Assembly (NCBI GenBank): GCA_016208915.1
Contig: JACQXE010000049.1
Span: 1 to 40,503 of the forward strand
Reading direction: 5' to 3'
Source: Nitrospirota bacterium
GTDB taxonomy: Bacteria > Nitrospirota > Thermodesulfovibrionia > Thermodesulfovibrionales > UBA1546
Length of the DNA: 40,503 nucleotides
The notes beneath the pieces were generated by a model. That model saw only the letters and a program-made list of their open reading frames with translations, was not told where the DNA came from and made no database searches. This document shows positions 1 through 7,682 of this stretch, piece after piece; position 1 is the first letter of the stretch, and the number at the start of each line of letters is the position of its first letter. A program made the translations under genes and the position numbers.

Positions 1-65
1 ACAAGTCGTATCGCTTCCTTTTTAAACTGCAGATCGTACGTCCTATGCTTTTTGCTCTCTTGCAT
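1..65 (-). CDS. IS3-family transposase OrfA, N-terminal fragment
   Basis: The first 21 codons read MQESKKHRTYDLQFKKEAIR followed by L, which has the usual beginning of an IS3-type OrfA, a small helix-turn-helix protein that binds the element's ends. The ATG at 65-63 is preceded by GGGAGGTG (71-78 on the minus strand) at good spacing. Only this start is in the window. The catalytic OrfB would lie beyond the left edge. Confidence 0.75.
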   Translation of the reverse strand, partial: MQESKKHRTYDLQFKKEAIRL

Positions 66-141
66 TTTTACACCTCCCAAGGTTATAAGGTTATATTGTA
101 ACCTAACCTTTCGGTGTGTCCGTTAAACCGGGGGAAGTTCA
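1..141 (-). mobile_element. End of an IS3-family insertion sequence (partial)
   Basis: Reading the minus strand from 141, the sequence starts TGAACTTCCCCCGGTTTAAC and continues GGACAC, which resembles terminal inverted repeats of IS3-family elements. A short leader, a strong ribosome binding site and a transposase start codon follow, and the element runs off the left edge. The right boundary is placed at 141 because a hicA reading frame stops matching its family exactly there. The other end and the target duplication are outside the window. Family assignment is from the end sequence and OrfA start only. Confidence 0.72.
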
Positions 142-248
142 GGATGTCTATAAAAAACATGACTCCCTTTTTGTCTGACTCTTCTGAAGCCCACACGGAG
201 TAACAATTTCTCCATTGTTTGGGCATCAATAAGCTTTAGCCTGCTCAA
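142..248 (-). pseudogene. hicA: hicA toxin gene, truncated by the IS element
   Basis: Minus-strand reading from a TTG at 248-246 gives MSRLKLIDAQTMEKLLLRVG, then FRRVRQKGSHVFYRH. This is the first half of a HicA mRNA interferase, including the G-S-H segment that carries the catalytic histidine. The start overlaps the stop of hicB, as expected for a translationally coupled pair. The family is usually 60-75 residues, but here the frame meets the IS end after 35 codons, so the C-terminal part of the dsRNA-binding fold is lost. The toxin is therefore probably inactive, unless the rest lies intact beyond the IS. Confidence 0.72.
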
Positions 249-466
249 ACTGCTACCTCAACTTGCTGAACCCCTACAAACTCAGGCAATTGTTTTCTTT
301 CCTCAGGCGTCATTTCTTCCAGACATAACTCAACTACTTCTTTGAGATTGTTCTGTAGCTCATCCAGTGTTTCAGCCTGCGTATGGGCACCGGGAATTCC
401 GGGAACAACGGCGACATAGAGTCCTGTTTCCGGATCTTTTTCAATATATCCAACTGTTCTATACAT
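245..466 (-). CDS. hicB: HicB-family antitoxin
   Basis: A 73-residue protein of the HicB type: N-terminal strand YIEKDPETGLYVAVVPGIPG, then an alternating segment around AHTQAETLDELQNNLKEVVE. This is the partially degraded RNase-H-like fold that neutralises HicA. The start ATG at 466 has a GGAGGTG site just upstream. The gene precedes and overlaps its toxin, the reverse of the classical hicA-hicB order but common for this short HicB group. Because the toxin is disrupted by an IS, this antitoxin may be an orphan. Confidence 0.85.
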   Translation of the reverse strand: MYRTVGYIEKDPETGLYVAVVPGIPGAHTQAETLDELQNNLKEVVELCLEEMTPEERKQLPEFVGVQQVEVAV

Positions 467-626
467 TTACACCTCCTTATAATCTCTGACTAATTATAGC
501 AGATTTTAAAGGTTATGAAGGCGAAACAAAGCCTTTGAGTGTAATTACAAACATTCTTTAATTCTGCCGTTGCAGGCAAAGAGCTTGAGGGATGTACCGT
601 CCTAATTTTAGATGGGCTGTTTTTAC

Positions 627-869
627 CTATGGAAGAAGCTTGTGTTTTGCTTCCGCCTCTCTTAACGAATGTTCCATTTCCATTCGTGCATCTTCGATTG
701 CAGATTCTATAGACTCTCTTTGTTCCTCAAGCATTTTTTCTTGTTCTCTTAGCGAGTCTTCTAACGCTTCTGTTTGTTCTTTGTTTGCTTGCTCAAGTTT
801 TTCTTTTATAGAACAGGTAGGACAAGACCAGCCATTATAAATGGTTCCACACGTATAACATTTAGCCAT
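627..869 (-). CDS. Small zinc-ribbon / coiled-coil protein
   Basis: An 80-residue protein of unknown function. The N-terminus carries two CxxC knuckles (MAKCYTCG at residues 4-7 and SCPTC at 16-19), which look like a zinc ribbon. The rest, from about residue 22, is a charged Glu/Lys/Arg-rich helix (EKLEQANKEQTEALEDSL) likely to form a coiled coil. An AGAGGGG ribosome binding site precedes the ATG. It stands alone between hicBA and a divergent gene. No enzymatic motif is visible; an adaptor or regulatory role would be a guess. Confidence 0.6.
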   Translation of the reverse strand: MAKCYTCGTIYNGWSCPTCSIKEKLEQANKEQTEALEDSLREQEKMLEEQRESIESAIEDARMEMEHSLREAEAKHKLLP

Positions 870-1099
870 AATATCCCCTCTTTTTAATTGCTGGCTATGA
901 GCAGATAACTATTTCATGTCCGCAATTATCGCATATATTCCTCAATTAGAGAAATTTACGCAATACGGATATTACAAATATGATTCACCCCTTTTCCCCA
1001 AAATTCTATCAATCCCCTATATTCTTGTCAATGAAAATTGTTGTGGAAAAATAGATTCCTCGTTTTACTCAGAATCACAGAATCCGACGTCTGATAGAC

Positions 1100-1105
1100 T
1101 ATAAT
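1100..1105 (+). promoter_or_regulatory. -10 box immediately before the transglutaminase gene
   Basis: A perfect TATAAT lies 9 nt before the ATG at 1115, with no Shine-Dalgarno sequence between. The predicted transcription start falls at about 1112-1115, so the mRNA would be nearly or fully leaderless. I see no good -35 box at 16-18 bp. Confidence 0.4.
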
Positions 1106-1114
1106 ATACGTGAT

Positions 1115-2560
1115 ATGACTATTCAGTTAAGAAGAATCTCCTATACAGGCATTATTGCTTTTTGGCTCATCACTATGGCTATGCTTTTATCCAGACACTA
1201 TGGTATAAAGAATTTTGAACTCCCTTCATTAGCAGGCATAATCCCAAAAGAGCTTTATGAAGAGCAGTGGATGGGCGTCTATTACAAAGGTGAAAAGATA
1301 GGATATTCAAGCAGAAAGATTGAAAGGCTGGATAGTGGATATAGAATTTCAGAACTTTTAAAGATGAACCTTATTGTTATGGGCACTTCAAAAGAAATTG
1401 AAACGATGACCAATGCCTATCTTGATTCCAATTTTATTCTTAAAACATTTGGACTCTCACTTACTTCAGATGCAATCATGAAAATAAAGGGAATGGTGAA
1501 TGGTAAGAATCTCAATGTGACATTGGAGGCTCTCGGAACAAAATCAGAACAGACAATACTATTAAGAGACAAGCTATCGCTTAATCTCTCGTTGATACCT
1601 GAGATTCTCAGGGAGGGGATGAAACCAAATAAAAAATTCACCATGATGGTGATTGACCCTGCAACCTTAAGTCAGGAAGACGTTGCTATTGAGGTTAAGG
1701 GAAAAGAACAGATAATGACAGCAGGCAGAAAGCAGGATGCATTTAAGCTGAATGGGTCATTTAAGGGAATTGAGTTTTTTGTATGGCTTACTGAAAAAGG
1801 CGAGGTGCTGAGAGAGGAAAGCCCTCTGGGATTCACACTTATCAAAGAGAGTAAGGAAGATGCAATGCAGATCGGCAGGCCGTCTTTAGACCTTATAGCA
1901 CAGACAGCAGTGCCTTTTAATATGAAACTCCCTCATGATATAAGTTATCTTAAAGTGAAACTTTCAGGTATTGATTTTAAAGGGCTTGATTTGAATGGGG
2001 GGAGGCAGAAGCTTAAAGGGGATATGCTTGAAATAAACAAAGAAGATATAAGCTCTCAGCTGTCAGCTCTCAGCTCTATACCACAAACGGAATACCTGAA
2101 GGACACTATGTTTATACAATCAAAAAATTCGCAGATTATCTCACTGGCAAAGAAGATTGTGAAAGACGAAAAAGATATACTCAAAAGAGCAAGGCTTATC
2201 CACGAATGGGTATTCAGAAATATTGAGAAGACCCCTGCAATAACTATTCCCATGGCAACAGAGGTTCTGATATCAAGGAGAGGCGACTGCAATGAGCATA
2301 CAACTCTTTATACTGCATTAGGGCGTGCAGCAGGTATACCGACAAGAATTGCGCTCGGACTTGCATATAAAGACGGATTTTTCTATTATCACGCATGGCC
2401 TGAAATATTTATTGGGGACTGGATTGCAATAGACCCTACGCTTGGCCAGTTCCCGGCAGATGCTGCGCATATAAGACTCATTACAGGTGATATTGACAGG
2501 CAGATACAGATGCTTTCTGTGATTGGGAAGATAAAGATTGAGGGACTGGAGTATAAATAA
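1115..2560 (+). CDS. Membrane-anchored transglutaminase-like domain protein
   Basis: A 481-residue protein with an N-terminal membrane segment (residues 9-26), a long extracytoplasmic region, and a C-terminal transglutaminase/protease-like core. The core shows the family's catalytic triad: Cys392 in GDCNEH, His426 in YYHAWPE and Asp440 in AIDPTLGQ. Bacterial members of this family act as peptidases or amide-forming enzymes in the envelope; the substrate is not evident. An M48 membrane protease gene follows after 22 nt. Residues around 313-322 are encoded by a CAGCTCT-type quasi-repeat (2051-2080) that looks like a repeat insertion in a linker. The start has no ribosome binding site but a -10 box just upstream. 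Confidence 0.82.
   Translation: MTIQLRRISYTGIIAFWLITMAMLLSRHYGIKNFELPSLAGIIPKELYEEQWMGVYYKGEKIGYSSRKIERLDSGYRISELLKMNLIVMGTSKEIETMTNAYLDSNFILKTFGLSLTSDAIMKIKGMVNGKNLNVTLEALGTKSEQTILLRDKLSLNLSLIPEILREGMKPNKKFTMMVIDPATLSQEDVAIEVKGKEQIMTAGRKQDAFKLNGSFKGIEFFVWLTEKGEVLREESPLGFTLIKESKEDAMQIGRPSLDLIAQTAVPFNMKLPHDISYLKVKLSGIDFKGLDLNGGRQKLKGDMLEINKEDISSQLSALSSIPQTEYLKDTMFIQSKNSQIISLAKKIVKDEKDILKRARLIHEWVFRNIEKTPAITIPMATEVLISRRGDCNEHTTLYTALGRAAGIPTRIALGLAYKDGFFYYHAWPEIFIGDWIAIDPTLGQFPADAAHIRLITGDIDRQIQMLSVIGKIKIEGLEYK
2051..2080 (+). repeat. In-frame CAGCTCT quasi-repeat inside the transglutaminase gene
   Basis: The stretch repeats AGCTCTCAGCT and GTCAGCTCTCAGCTCT and encodes S/L/Q/A only (SSQLSALSS). 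It lies between the N-terminal region and the transglutaminase core. It belongs to a set of short repeats embedded in frame in several genes of this window. Confidence 0.5.
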
Positions 2561-2570
2561 CATAATCCAT

Positions 2571-2576
2571 TATAAT
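2571..2576 (+). promoter_or_regulatory. -10 box positioned for leaderless transcription of the M48 protease gene
   Basis: TATAAT ends 6 nt before the ATG at 2583, which would put +1 on or beside the A of the start codon. No Shine-Dalgarno sequence is present. Read-through from the upstream gene is also possible. Confidence 0.38.
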
Positions 2577-2582
2577 CAACTG

Positions 2583-3815
2583 ATGAAGATCATATTTTTA
2601 ATCTATATTTTTGTTATCACTTTCGGCTACTATCTTCAATTCTTGAATCTGAGGCATCTGAAAAAATACGGCGATATCGTGCCCAAGGAGTTTGAAGGGC
2701 ATATTGACGCAGGGCTTTTGAAAAAGACGAGGGATTACACTGTTGAACATAATAGGTTTGGATTTATCGAATCCGTATTGGGCAACTTTCTTGTCATGCT
2801 TTTTTTCTTTGGAGGTTTTTTGGATATATACAATTCGTGGATCATGTCATCCAATGTGTCTTTTATCGTTTCAGGCATCATATTCTTTCTCGTCCTCAGT
2901 TATGCAAAGACAATTCTCTCGCTTCCATTTGATCTTTACAGCACCTTCAAGATAGAGAACAAGTATGGTTTCAATACGATGACAGGAAAGGTATGGATCA
3001 GCGATTTTCTTAAGTCTCTTGTCCTTTCAACATTATTAATTACCATAATGATATGTGCTGCCTTATTTCTCATCCAAGCAAGTCCTGATTACTGGTGGTT
3101 TTTTGTATGGCTTTTTTTCCTTCTGTTTAGCATTTTCATTATGTATATATCTCCCTATGTTATTGAACCGTTATTTAATAAATTTACCCCAATCGAGAAT
3201 GAAGAAATGGAAGGCTCGATAAGAGATCTGATGACAAGGGTTGGTATAAAAGTAAGAAGGGTCTTTAAGATTGACGCATCAAAGAGGAGCGCCCATACTA
3301 ACGCATATTTCACAGGCATTGGGAAGGTTAAGAGAATAGTGCTTTATGACACTCTTTTACAAAAGCTGGAGAAAGACGAGATTCTTTCTGTTCTTGCCCA
3401 TGAGGCAGGCCACTGGAAGAAAAAGCATTTGCTTAAGCTGCTCGTGATTACAGAGATTCTTTCTTTTGTGGGTATATATATATCATATAGATTAATTAAG
3501 ACTGAGGTATTAATAAGGATGTTTGGTATTCACACCGATACAATATTTGCGAATATCCTGATCCTGGGATTTATCGGAGGCATAGTATTCTTTCCATTTA
3601 CCCCATTATTCAGTTATATGGCGAGAAGGCATGAGAAAGAGGCAGACAGATTTGCCTTGGAAGCCACAGGCGATTCGAATCCAATGGCTAGTTCGCTCAT
3701 AAAACTTTCTAAGGACAACCTTTCTAATCTCCATCCGCATCCGGTTTACGCCTCTTTCTATTATTCTCATCCGCCTGTGGTGCAGAGGATAAGGGAGATA
3801 AGGGGTAAAGGTTAA
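2583..3815 (+). CDS. Ste24-like M48 family zinc metalloprotease
   Basis: A 410-residue multi-spanning membrane protein of the Ste24 (CAAX protease-like) group. The zinc site is visible: His273-Glu274-x-x-His277 in the sequence HEAGH, and Glu351 in HEKEADRFALEA. The N-terminal half is the hydrophobic multi-helix region typical of Ste24 (TM segments at about 2-20, 60-80, 95-115, 145-165 and 170-195). Bacterial homologues cleave membrane or envelope proteins. I take ATG 2583 rather than an in-frame TTG at 2538, because the latter lies inside the upstream gene and the family begins with this hydrophobic helix. There is no ribosome binding site; a -10 box lies 6 nt upstream. Confidence 0.87.
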   Translation: MKIIFLIYIFVITFGYYLQFLNLRHLKKYGDIVPKEFEGHIDAGLLKKTRDYTVEHNRFGFIESVLGNFLVMLFFFGGFLDIYNSWIMSSNVSFIVSGIIFFLVLSYAKTILSLPFDLYSTFKIENKYGFNTMTGKVWISDFLKSLVLSTLLITIMICAALFLIQASPDYWWFFVWLFFLLFSIFIMYISPYVIEPLFNKFTPIENEEMEGSIRDLMTRVGIKVRRVFKIDASKRSAHTNAYFTGIGKVKRIVLYDTLLQKLEKDEILSVLAHEAGHWKKKHLLKLLVITEILSFVGIYISYRLIKTEVLIRMFGIHTDTIFANILILGFIGGIVFFPFTPLFSYMARRHEKEADRFALEATGDSNPMASSLIKLSKDNLSNLHPHPVYASFYYSHPPVVQRIREIRGKG

Positions 3816-3965
3816 AAAGGCTCTGCTATTTATTCGCTTGCCAAAAAGGCTTGCGATAAGCGATTATATGAAACATTAACAGTAAAAATATAAAAAGACG
3901 GGATGGCTTTTTGAATAGGGATATTCACTTACGAACATCTCGCCTTTAGTTTTTAAGGAGTAATT

Positions 3966-5084
3966 TTGTTAGAATCAACATCACCGTTGCCATATCTTAT
4001 TATCAAGGGGAAGAGGATAAGTCTGCCTATTATCCAGGGCGGCATGGGTGTTGGTGTTTCACTCTCACCCCTTGCGAGGGCAGTTGCTCAGGAGGGTGGC
4101 ATTGGAATTATCTCAAGCGCTGCACTTGACAGGCTCTTATCAAAGCGCAATAACAGAAAAATGTCTGTGTACGAGGCTGCCTATGAAGAAATCTCATTGG
4201 CAAAGGCCTCCGGCGGTTATGCCGGTATAAATATAATGTGCGCTCTCGTCAAGGATTATGAAGATTCTGTTAAAGGAGCGCTTGATGCCGGAGCTGATTT
4301 TATTATTTCAGGAGCAGGACTCCCTTTAGGTCTCCCTGCTATCCAGCCTCCAAAAGACACTGCCTTGATACCAATAGTTTCATCTGCAAGGGCGCTTGAG
4401 CTGATATGCAAAAAATGGGAAAGGCTCGGTTACAGGCCTGATGCTGTTGTGCTCGAAGGACCGCTTGCAGGCGGGCATCTTGGATTCAAGATGGAACAGA
4501 TAGAGATAGAATCAAACAAGCTCGAAAACCTTTTGCCTTCTGTTAAGGATATGGCAATGAAATATGGCGATTTTCCTGTGGTTGTTGCAGGCGGGATTTA
4601 TACGCATGATGACATTGTAAGGTTTCTAACGATGGGAGCAGATGGCGTTCAGATGGGAACAAGGTTTCTTGCAACAGAGGAAAGCAGCGCATCACCTGAA
4701 TACAAACAGGCTGTTTTAAATACAAAGAAGGAAGATATTGTCATTGCTCATAACCCTGGCTCACCATGCGGTCTGCCCTTCAGGGTAATAAAGCAGGCTC
4801 CGATGTATGAGTCTTCTCTAAAAAGGCTAAGGTCTCCGAAGTGCGATAAGGGATACGTGCTTCTTAAGGATGAAAAGGGCCAGTTTACCCGTTGCCCTGC
4901 AAAAGAGAGCAACGAGAACTATTTCTGTATCTGTAACGGTCTTTTGAGTTCTGCAGGTTATAACCACGATGAGGAAGAACCTTTATTCACAGTAGGCAGC
5001 AATGCCTTCAGGGTTGATAAAATAGTCTCTGTCAAGAAGCTTATGGACGAACTCGCCGGCAGGGTTATTTTACAGACAGCCTGA
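3966..5084 (+). CDS. Nitronate monooxygenase / 2-nitropropane dioxygenase-like flavoprotein
   Basis: A 372-residue TIM-barrel FMN enzyme of the nitronate monooxygenase / FabK-like family. Landmarks are IIQGGMGVG (about residues 22-30), the GGH motif with His171 as the probable catalytic base, and the phosphate-binding VVAGGIYTHDD plus MGADGVQMGTRF. The C-terminus (about 290-330) carries several cysteines (KCDKGY, RCPAK, FCICNG), seen in a subgroup and possibly metal- or Fe-S-binding. Known members oxidise nitronates or reduce flavin-linked substrates; the substrate here cannot be read from sequence. The start is TTG, supported by AAGGAG five bases upstream. The gene stands alone. Confidence 0.82.
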   Translation: MLESTSPLPYLIIKGKRISLPIIQGGMGVGVSLSPLARAVAQEGGIGIISSAALDRLLSKRNNRKMSVYEAAYEEISLAKASGGYAGINIMCALVKDYEDSVKGALDAGADFIISGAGLPLGLPAIQPPKDTALIPIVSSARALELICKKWERLGYRPDAVVLEGPLAGGHLGFKMEQIEIESNKLENLLPSVKDMAMKYGDFPVVVAGGIYTHDDIVRFLTMGADGVQMGTRFLATEESSASPEYKQAVLNTKKEDIVIAHNPGSPCGLPFRVIKQAPMYESSLKRLRSPKCDKGYVLLKDEKGQFTRCPAKESNENYFCICNGLLSSAGYNHDEEEPLFTVGSNAFRVDKIVSVKKLMDELAGRVILQTA

Positions 5085-5158
5085 AAGTCCGCTTTATTTT
5101 CAGTTTGTTCAACAGCATAGCCCACTTAATTCATAAGTTCATAGGCAGGATATAGCAC

Positions 5159-5204
5159 CTTCGCTCATTCTCGGTCGCCAAGGCGACCTCCGAGGTTTTG
5201 CCCG
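5159..5204 (+). repeat. Dispersed intergenic repeat, copy 1
   Basis: The stretch runs TTCGCTCATTCTC, GGTCGCCAAGGCGACC, CTCCGAGG, TTTTGCCC. A diverged inverted copy sharing TCGCTCATTC, GGTCG, CCTCCGAGG and TTTTGCC lies at 38411-38470. Internal GGTCGCC/GGCGACC forms a hairpin, so it is a REP-like element. Both copies are outside genes. Confidence 0.5.
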
Positions 5205-5273
5205 CTTTATTTTCTAAGTGTTTAGGGATTGAATTGCGTGCAAAAAAGCCGCTCAAATACCATACCCTGCATT

Positions 5274-6905
5274 ATGACTGAAAATATGGTGTTATTACTT
5301 TTAAAACCCAAGTTTTTATCATTAAAGAACTCAATCAGCGCTAAGGTTGTAATTAGAAGGCTTCCTTTTATTGCGATAGGAATAGGATTCTGGATCCTGT
5401 TTTATATTGGAACATATAAGGTTCTCTCATATATAAGAGAAATCGATTTTTTTGGTGAGATGCTCTCAAGAAAGCTTTTCTCGATGACATTCTTCAGTCT
5501 TTTCGGATTCTTAATCTTAAGTAACATAATTACTGCAATCTCTTCTTTCTACCTCTCAAAGGATATCCCGTTTCTTCTCTCAAAGCCTGTAGAGATCAGG
5601 GATATTATGAGATTGAAAACACCTGAATCTTTCATGAACTCATCCTGGATGGTCCTGTTGTTTATACCGCCTGTATTTATAGCATACGGTGTGAGCTATA
5701 CTGCACCGGCAGGTTATTATTTGTTGGTGTTTGGATGTTTCCTCCTATTCAGCCTTATCACTGCAGGCATTGGTATCCCAATAGCCCATATTCTTACAAG
5801 GCTTTTCCCTGCCAAAAGCGCAAGGAATGTGCTCCTTGGAATGGGCATGTTTATGCTCTATTTTGTGATAAAAGGTCTTATACCTCAGGACATAAGCACA
5901 CCAGAAGGTTTTATAAATTCCATAATGTTATTCAGGACTGAGTCGCCACTTCTGCCAAGTTATTGGATTACTGAAGCGGTTTCACCAATGCTGAGGGGGA
6001 GGAGTGCAGATATTTTTTATGTATTAGTGCTTTTGAATAACAGTGTGTTCTTTCTTCTTCTCTCTGAAATCATAGGATTACGATTTTACAGGACGAATAT
6101 CGAGAGGCTTCAGCCATCAGGCCAGAGAATCAGCAGGGGATTTTTTGAAAGATATTATCCTCAAAAAAATACCACCATTTTTTATAAGGATATAAAGATA
6201 TTCTTCCGCGACACAGGTCAGTGGTCTCAGGTATTTATCATAGTAGCGCTCATTATGGTTTATATCTATAATTTCAAGTCTATTCCTGTCAACGCACTTT
6301 CCGAATTCCCTTTCATAAGAGAGCTTATGATTCTCGTTAATCTGGTTATGTCGGGGCTTGTTCTATCTGCGGTTGCCGCAAGGTTTATTTACACATCCGT
6401 AAGCCTTGAGGGAGAGGCATTCTGGCTTATAAGGACATCACCAATAGATATAAAAAGATTTTTATGGTCAAAGTTTTTTTATGGGTGCATTCCTGTGACT
6501 CTCTTGATGCTGCTTCTTGTTTTCCTGACGAATCTTGCTATAAATGTTGATGGAATTTTGATGTGTGTATCTTTGGTGACAGTTTTGATGCTTAGTATCT
6601 CTGTAAGCGGGTTGGGGACAGGCTTTGGTGCTATCTATCCAAAGTTCAAATATGAAAACATCGCCTCTGTCTCTATGAGTCTTGGAGGCATGACATTTAT
6701 GCTCATTGCCTTCAGCATTGTGATTATTACATTATCGCTTGAGGCGTGGATTTTTTATGTCTATAAGCTAAAGGGAGTAATGGATTTTTCAGGGAAGATT
6801 CAGATTGCCTTATGTCTTGTGCTAATATTGCTTGTCAACGCAGTTGCCTTTTATCTGCCGATCAGGGTTGGGGAAAAGAAGATAGATGGTATACAGGATA
6901 AATAA
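5274..6905 (+). CDS. ABC-2-like multi-spanning membrane protein (putative exporter permease)
   Basis: About 543 residues with roughly 10-12 hydrophobic segments in two halves and a polar loop between (around RGFFERYYPQKNTTIFYKDI, then KIFFRDTGQWSQ). This resembles a family of large putative ABC export permeases. No ATP-binding partner is encoded beside it, so the ATPase must come from elsewhere or the assignment is loose. The start is uncertain: TTG 5229, ATG 5274 and ATG 5286 are all in frame and none has a clear ribosome binding site. The family-like beginning MVLLLLKPKFLSLKNS favours one of the two ATGs. Substrate unknown. Confidence 0.65.
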   Translation: MTENMVLLLLKPKFLSLKNSISAKVVIRRLPFIAIGIGFWILFYIGTYKVLSYIREIDFFGEMLSRKLFSMTFFSLFGFLILSNIITAISSFYLSKDIPFLLSKPVEIRDIMRLKTPESFMNSSWMVLLFIPPVFIAYGVSYTAPAGYYLLVFGCFLLFSLITAGIGIPIAHILTRLFPAKSARNVLLGMGMFMLYFVIKGLIPQDISTPEGFINSIMLFRTESPLLPSYWITEAVSPMLRGRSADIFYVLVLLNNSVFFLLLSEIIGLRFYRTNIERLQPSGQRISRGFFERYYPQKNTTIFYKDIKIFFRDTGQWSQVFIIVALIMVYIYNFKSIPVNALSEFPFIRELMILVNLVMSGLVLSAVAARFIYTSVSLEGEAFWLIRTSPIDIKRFLWSKFFYGCIPVTLLMLLLVFLTNLAINVDGILMCVSLVTVLMLSISVSGLGTGFGAIYPKFKYENIASVSMSLGGMTFMLIAFSIVIITLSLEAWIFYVYKLKGVMDFSGKIQIALCLVLILLVNAVAFYLPIRVGEKKIDGIQDK

Positions 6906-6960
6906 GTCTTAGTTTACAGTTCTATTTTCAAGTATTCTTTTCCTTCTGCCTGCAATGAGC

Positions 6961-7027
6961 GGTTAACGTCTGCGGCGGAAAAGAAGCCCTTAAGGTTTGG
7001 GCATAAGTCTTTTGCAACGTGTTAAAC
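6961..7027 (-). other. attC-like recombination site closing the toxin-antitoxin cassette
   Basis: On the minus strand, R'' is GTTTAAC (7027-7021) and R' is GTTAACC (6967-6961, one mismatch to GTTRRRY). The inner stem pairs TCTTTT (7008-7013) with AAAAGA (6979-6984) and continues with GCCC (6986-6989)/GGGC (6999-7002). The site is 67 nt, within the attC size range. R'' matches the opening box of its own cassette at 7580-7574. The weaker R' suggests an array edge or decay. Confidence 0.6.
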
Positions 7028-7043
7028 GACATCACCCCCTGCT

Positions 7044-7265
7044 TTATAAACTAACAACTTCAACTTCCAATTTTTGTTTAACTTTATGCGTGGATTCAAG
7101 AAGACTGTCTATCCCATCAAGTACTTTTGCGTGAAAATATCTCTCACCGCATTCAGAGCAAACTTCAGCCTCAACATTCTCAACTATATACAACCTCCGA
7201 TGAAGCCAATGTTGTCTTTTGACTTTCTTTTTTGCTGTTTGTCCTCCGCAAAATTCACAAATCAT
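7044..7265 (-). CDS. YgiT-type zinc-finger protein (probable antitoxin)
   Basis: A 73-residue protein with the YgiT/MqsA-type zinc finger: C3xxC6 in MICEFCGG and C36xxC39 in VCSECGE, followed by a helical tail (KVLDGIDSLLESTHKVKQKL) that would contact the toxin. Such proteins are antitoxins and autorepressors. An AGGAGG site precedes the ATG. The gene lies 9 nt after a DUF4258 gene, with which this type is commonly paired, and before the attC-like site that closes the cassette. It lacks the separate helix-turn-helix domain of full MqsA, so repressor activity is uncertain. Confidence 0.8.
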   Translation of the reverse strand: MICEFCGGQTAKKKVKRQHWLHRRLYIVENVEAEVCSECGERYFHAKVLDGIDSLLESTHKVKQKLEVEVVSL

Positions 7266-7274
7266 AATTTCCTC

Positions 7275-7547
7275 CTATAAAGCATAGGCCGTTATTACAA
7301 TAAGATTGCCATGCTCTTTAAATCTGCATACAACATGAATAATTCTATCATCTCTTGCACTGCCTTCAATTCTATATCTCGTTCCACGTTTGTCTTCTGT
7401 TAGTTTCTTCTCTATTCGTCCTTTAAGTATAGCATTTTCAATATCTACTCTTTCCAACTCGTCATCCAGCATTTCTTCTTCTGCATGATCGGAAAGGTAA
7501 TAGTCTTTATCTATAACCTTTTGTCTAATTATTTGTAATGTCTTCAT
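7275..7547 (-). CDS. DUF4258 protein (probable toxin of a toxin-antitoxin pair)
   Basis: A 90-residue protein recognisable as DUF4258: an N-terminal helix with DKDYYLSDHAEEEMLDDELE, then ENAILKGRIEKK and strands with RYRIEGSARDDRIIHVVCRF, ending LIVITAYAL. The conserved His in LSDHAEEEM and the central Arg are typical. DUF4258 genes are usually found next to YgiT-type antitoxins, as here, and are thought to be RelE/MqsR-like toxins. It is the first gene of its cassette, with a 33-nt leader after the GTTAAAC box at 7580-7574. The ribosome binding site is weak. RNase activity is inferred from context only. Confidence 0.78.
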   Translation of the reverse strand: MKTLQIIRQKVIDKDYYLSDHAEEEMLDDELERVDIENAILKGRIEKKLTEDKRGTRYRIEGSARDDRIIHVVCRFKEHGNLIVITAYAL

Positions 7548-7573
7548 TCAACTTATTCTCAGGGGGCGATGTT

Positions 7574-7640
7574 GTTTAACGTGCTTGGCTAAAAGAAGTG
7601 CGTAGCATTTGGACATTAATCTTTTAGCCTGTTGTTAGAT
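7574..7640 (-). other. attC-like recombination site closing the cytochrome cassette
   Basis: On the minus strand, R'' is ATCTAAC (7640-7634), then AACA, then GGCTAAAAGA (7629-7620), a 23-nt centre, TCTTTTAGCC (7596-7587, perfect 10-bp complement), AAGCAC, and R' GTTAAAC (7580-7574). R''/R' fit RYYYAAC/GTTRRRY exactly. Sequence flanking R'' (7641-7655) is the exact inverse of the cassette's start (8188-8202). The unequal spacers, 4 and 6 nt, fit unpaired spacers of folded attC sites. Confidence 0.78.
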
Positions 7641-7682
7641 GAAATTGCCGCCCAACAGCACGTTTGCAGAAGAATTGTACAT

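Noticed and set aside
886-1104. Possible tiny genes in the gap before the transglutaminase gene (a plus frame of 62 codons and a minus CDNCGHEIVIC peptide)
   Set aside because: No ribosome binding site for either, and the minus peptide is only about 16 codons between stops; the CxxC resemblance is too short to support.
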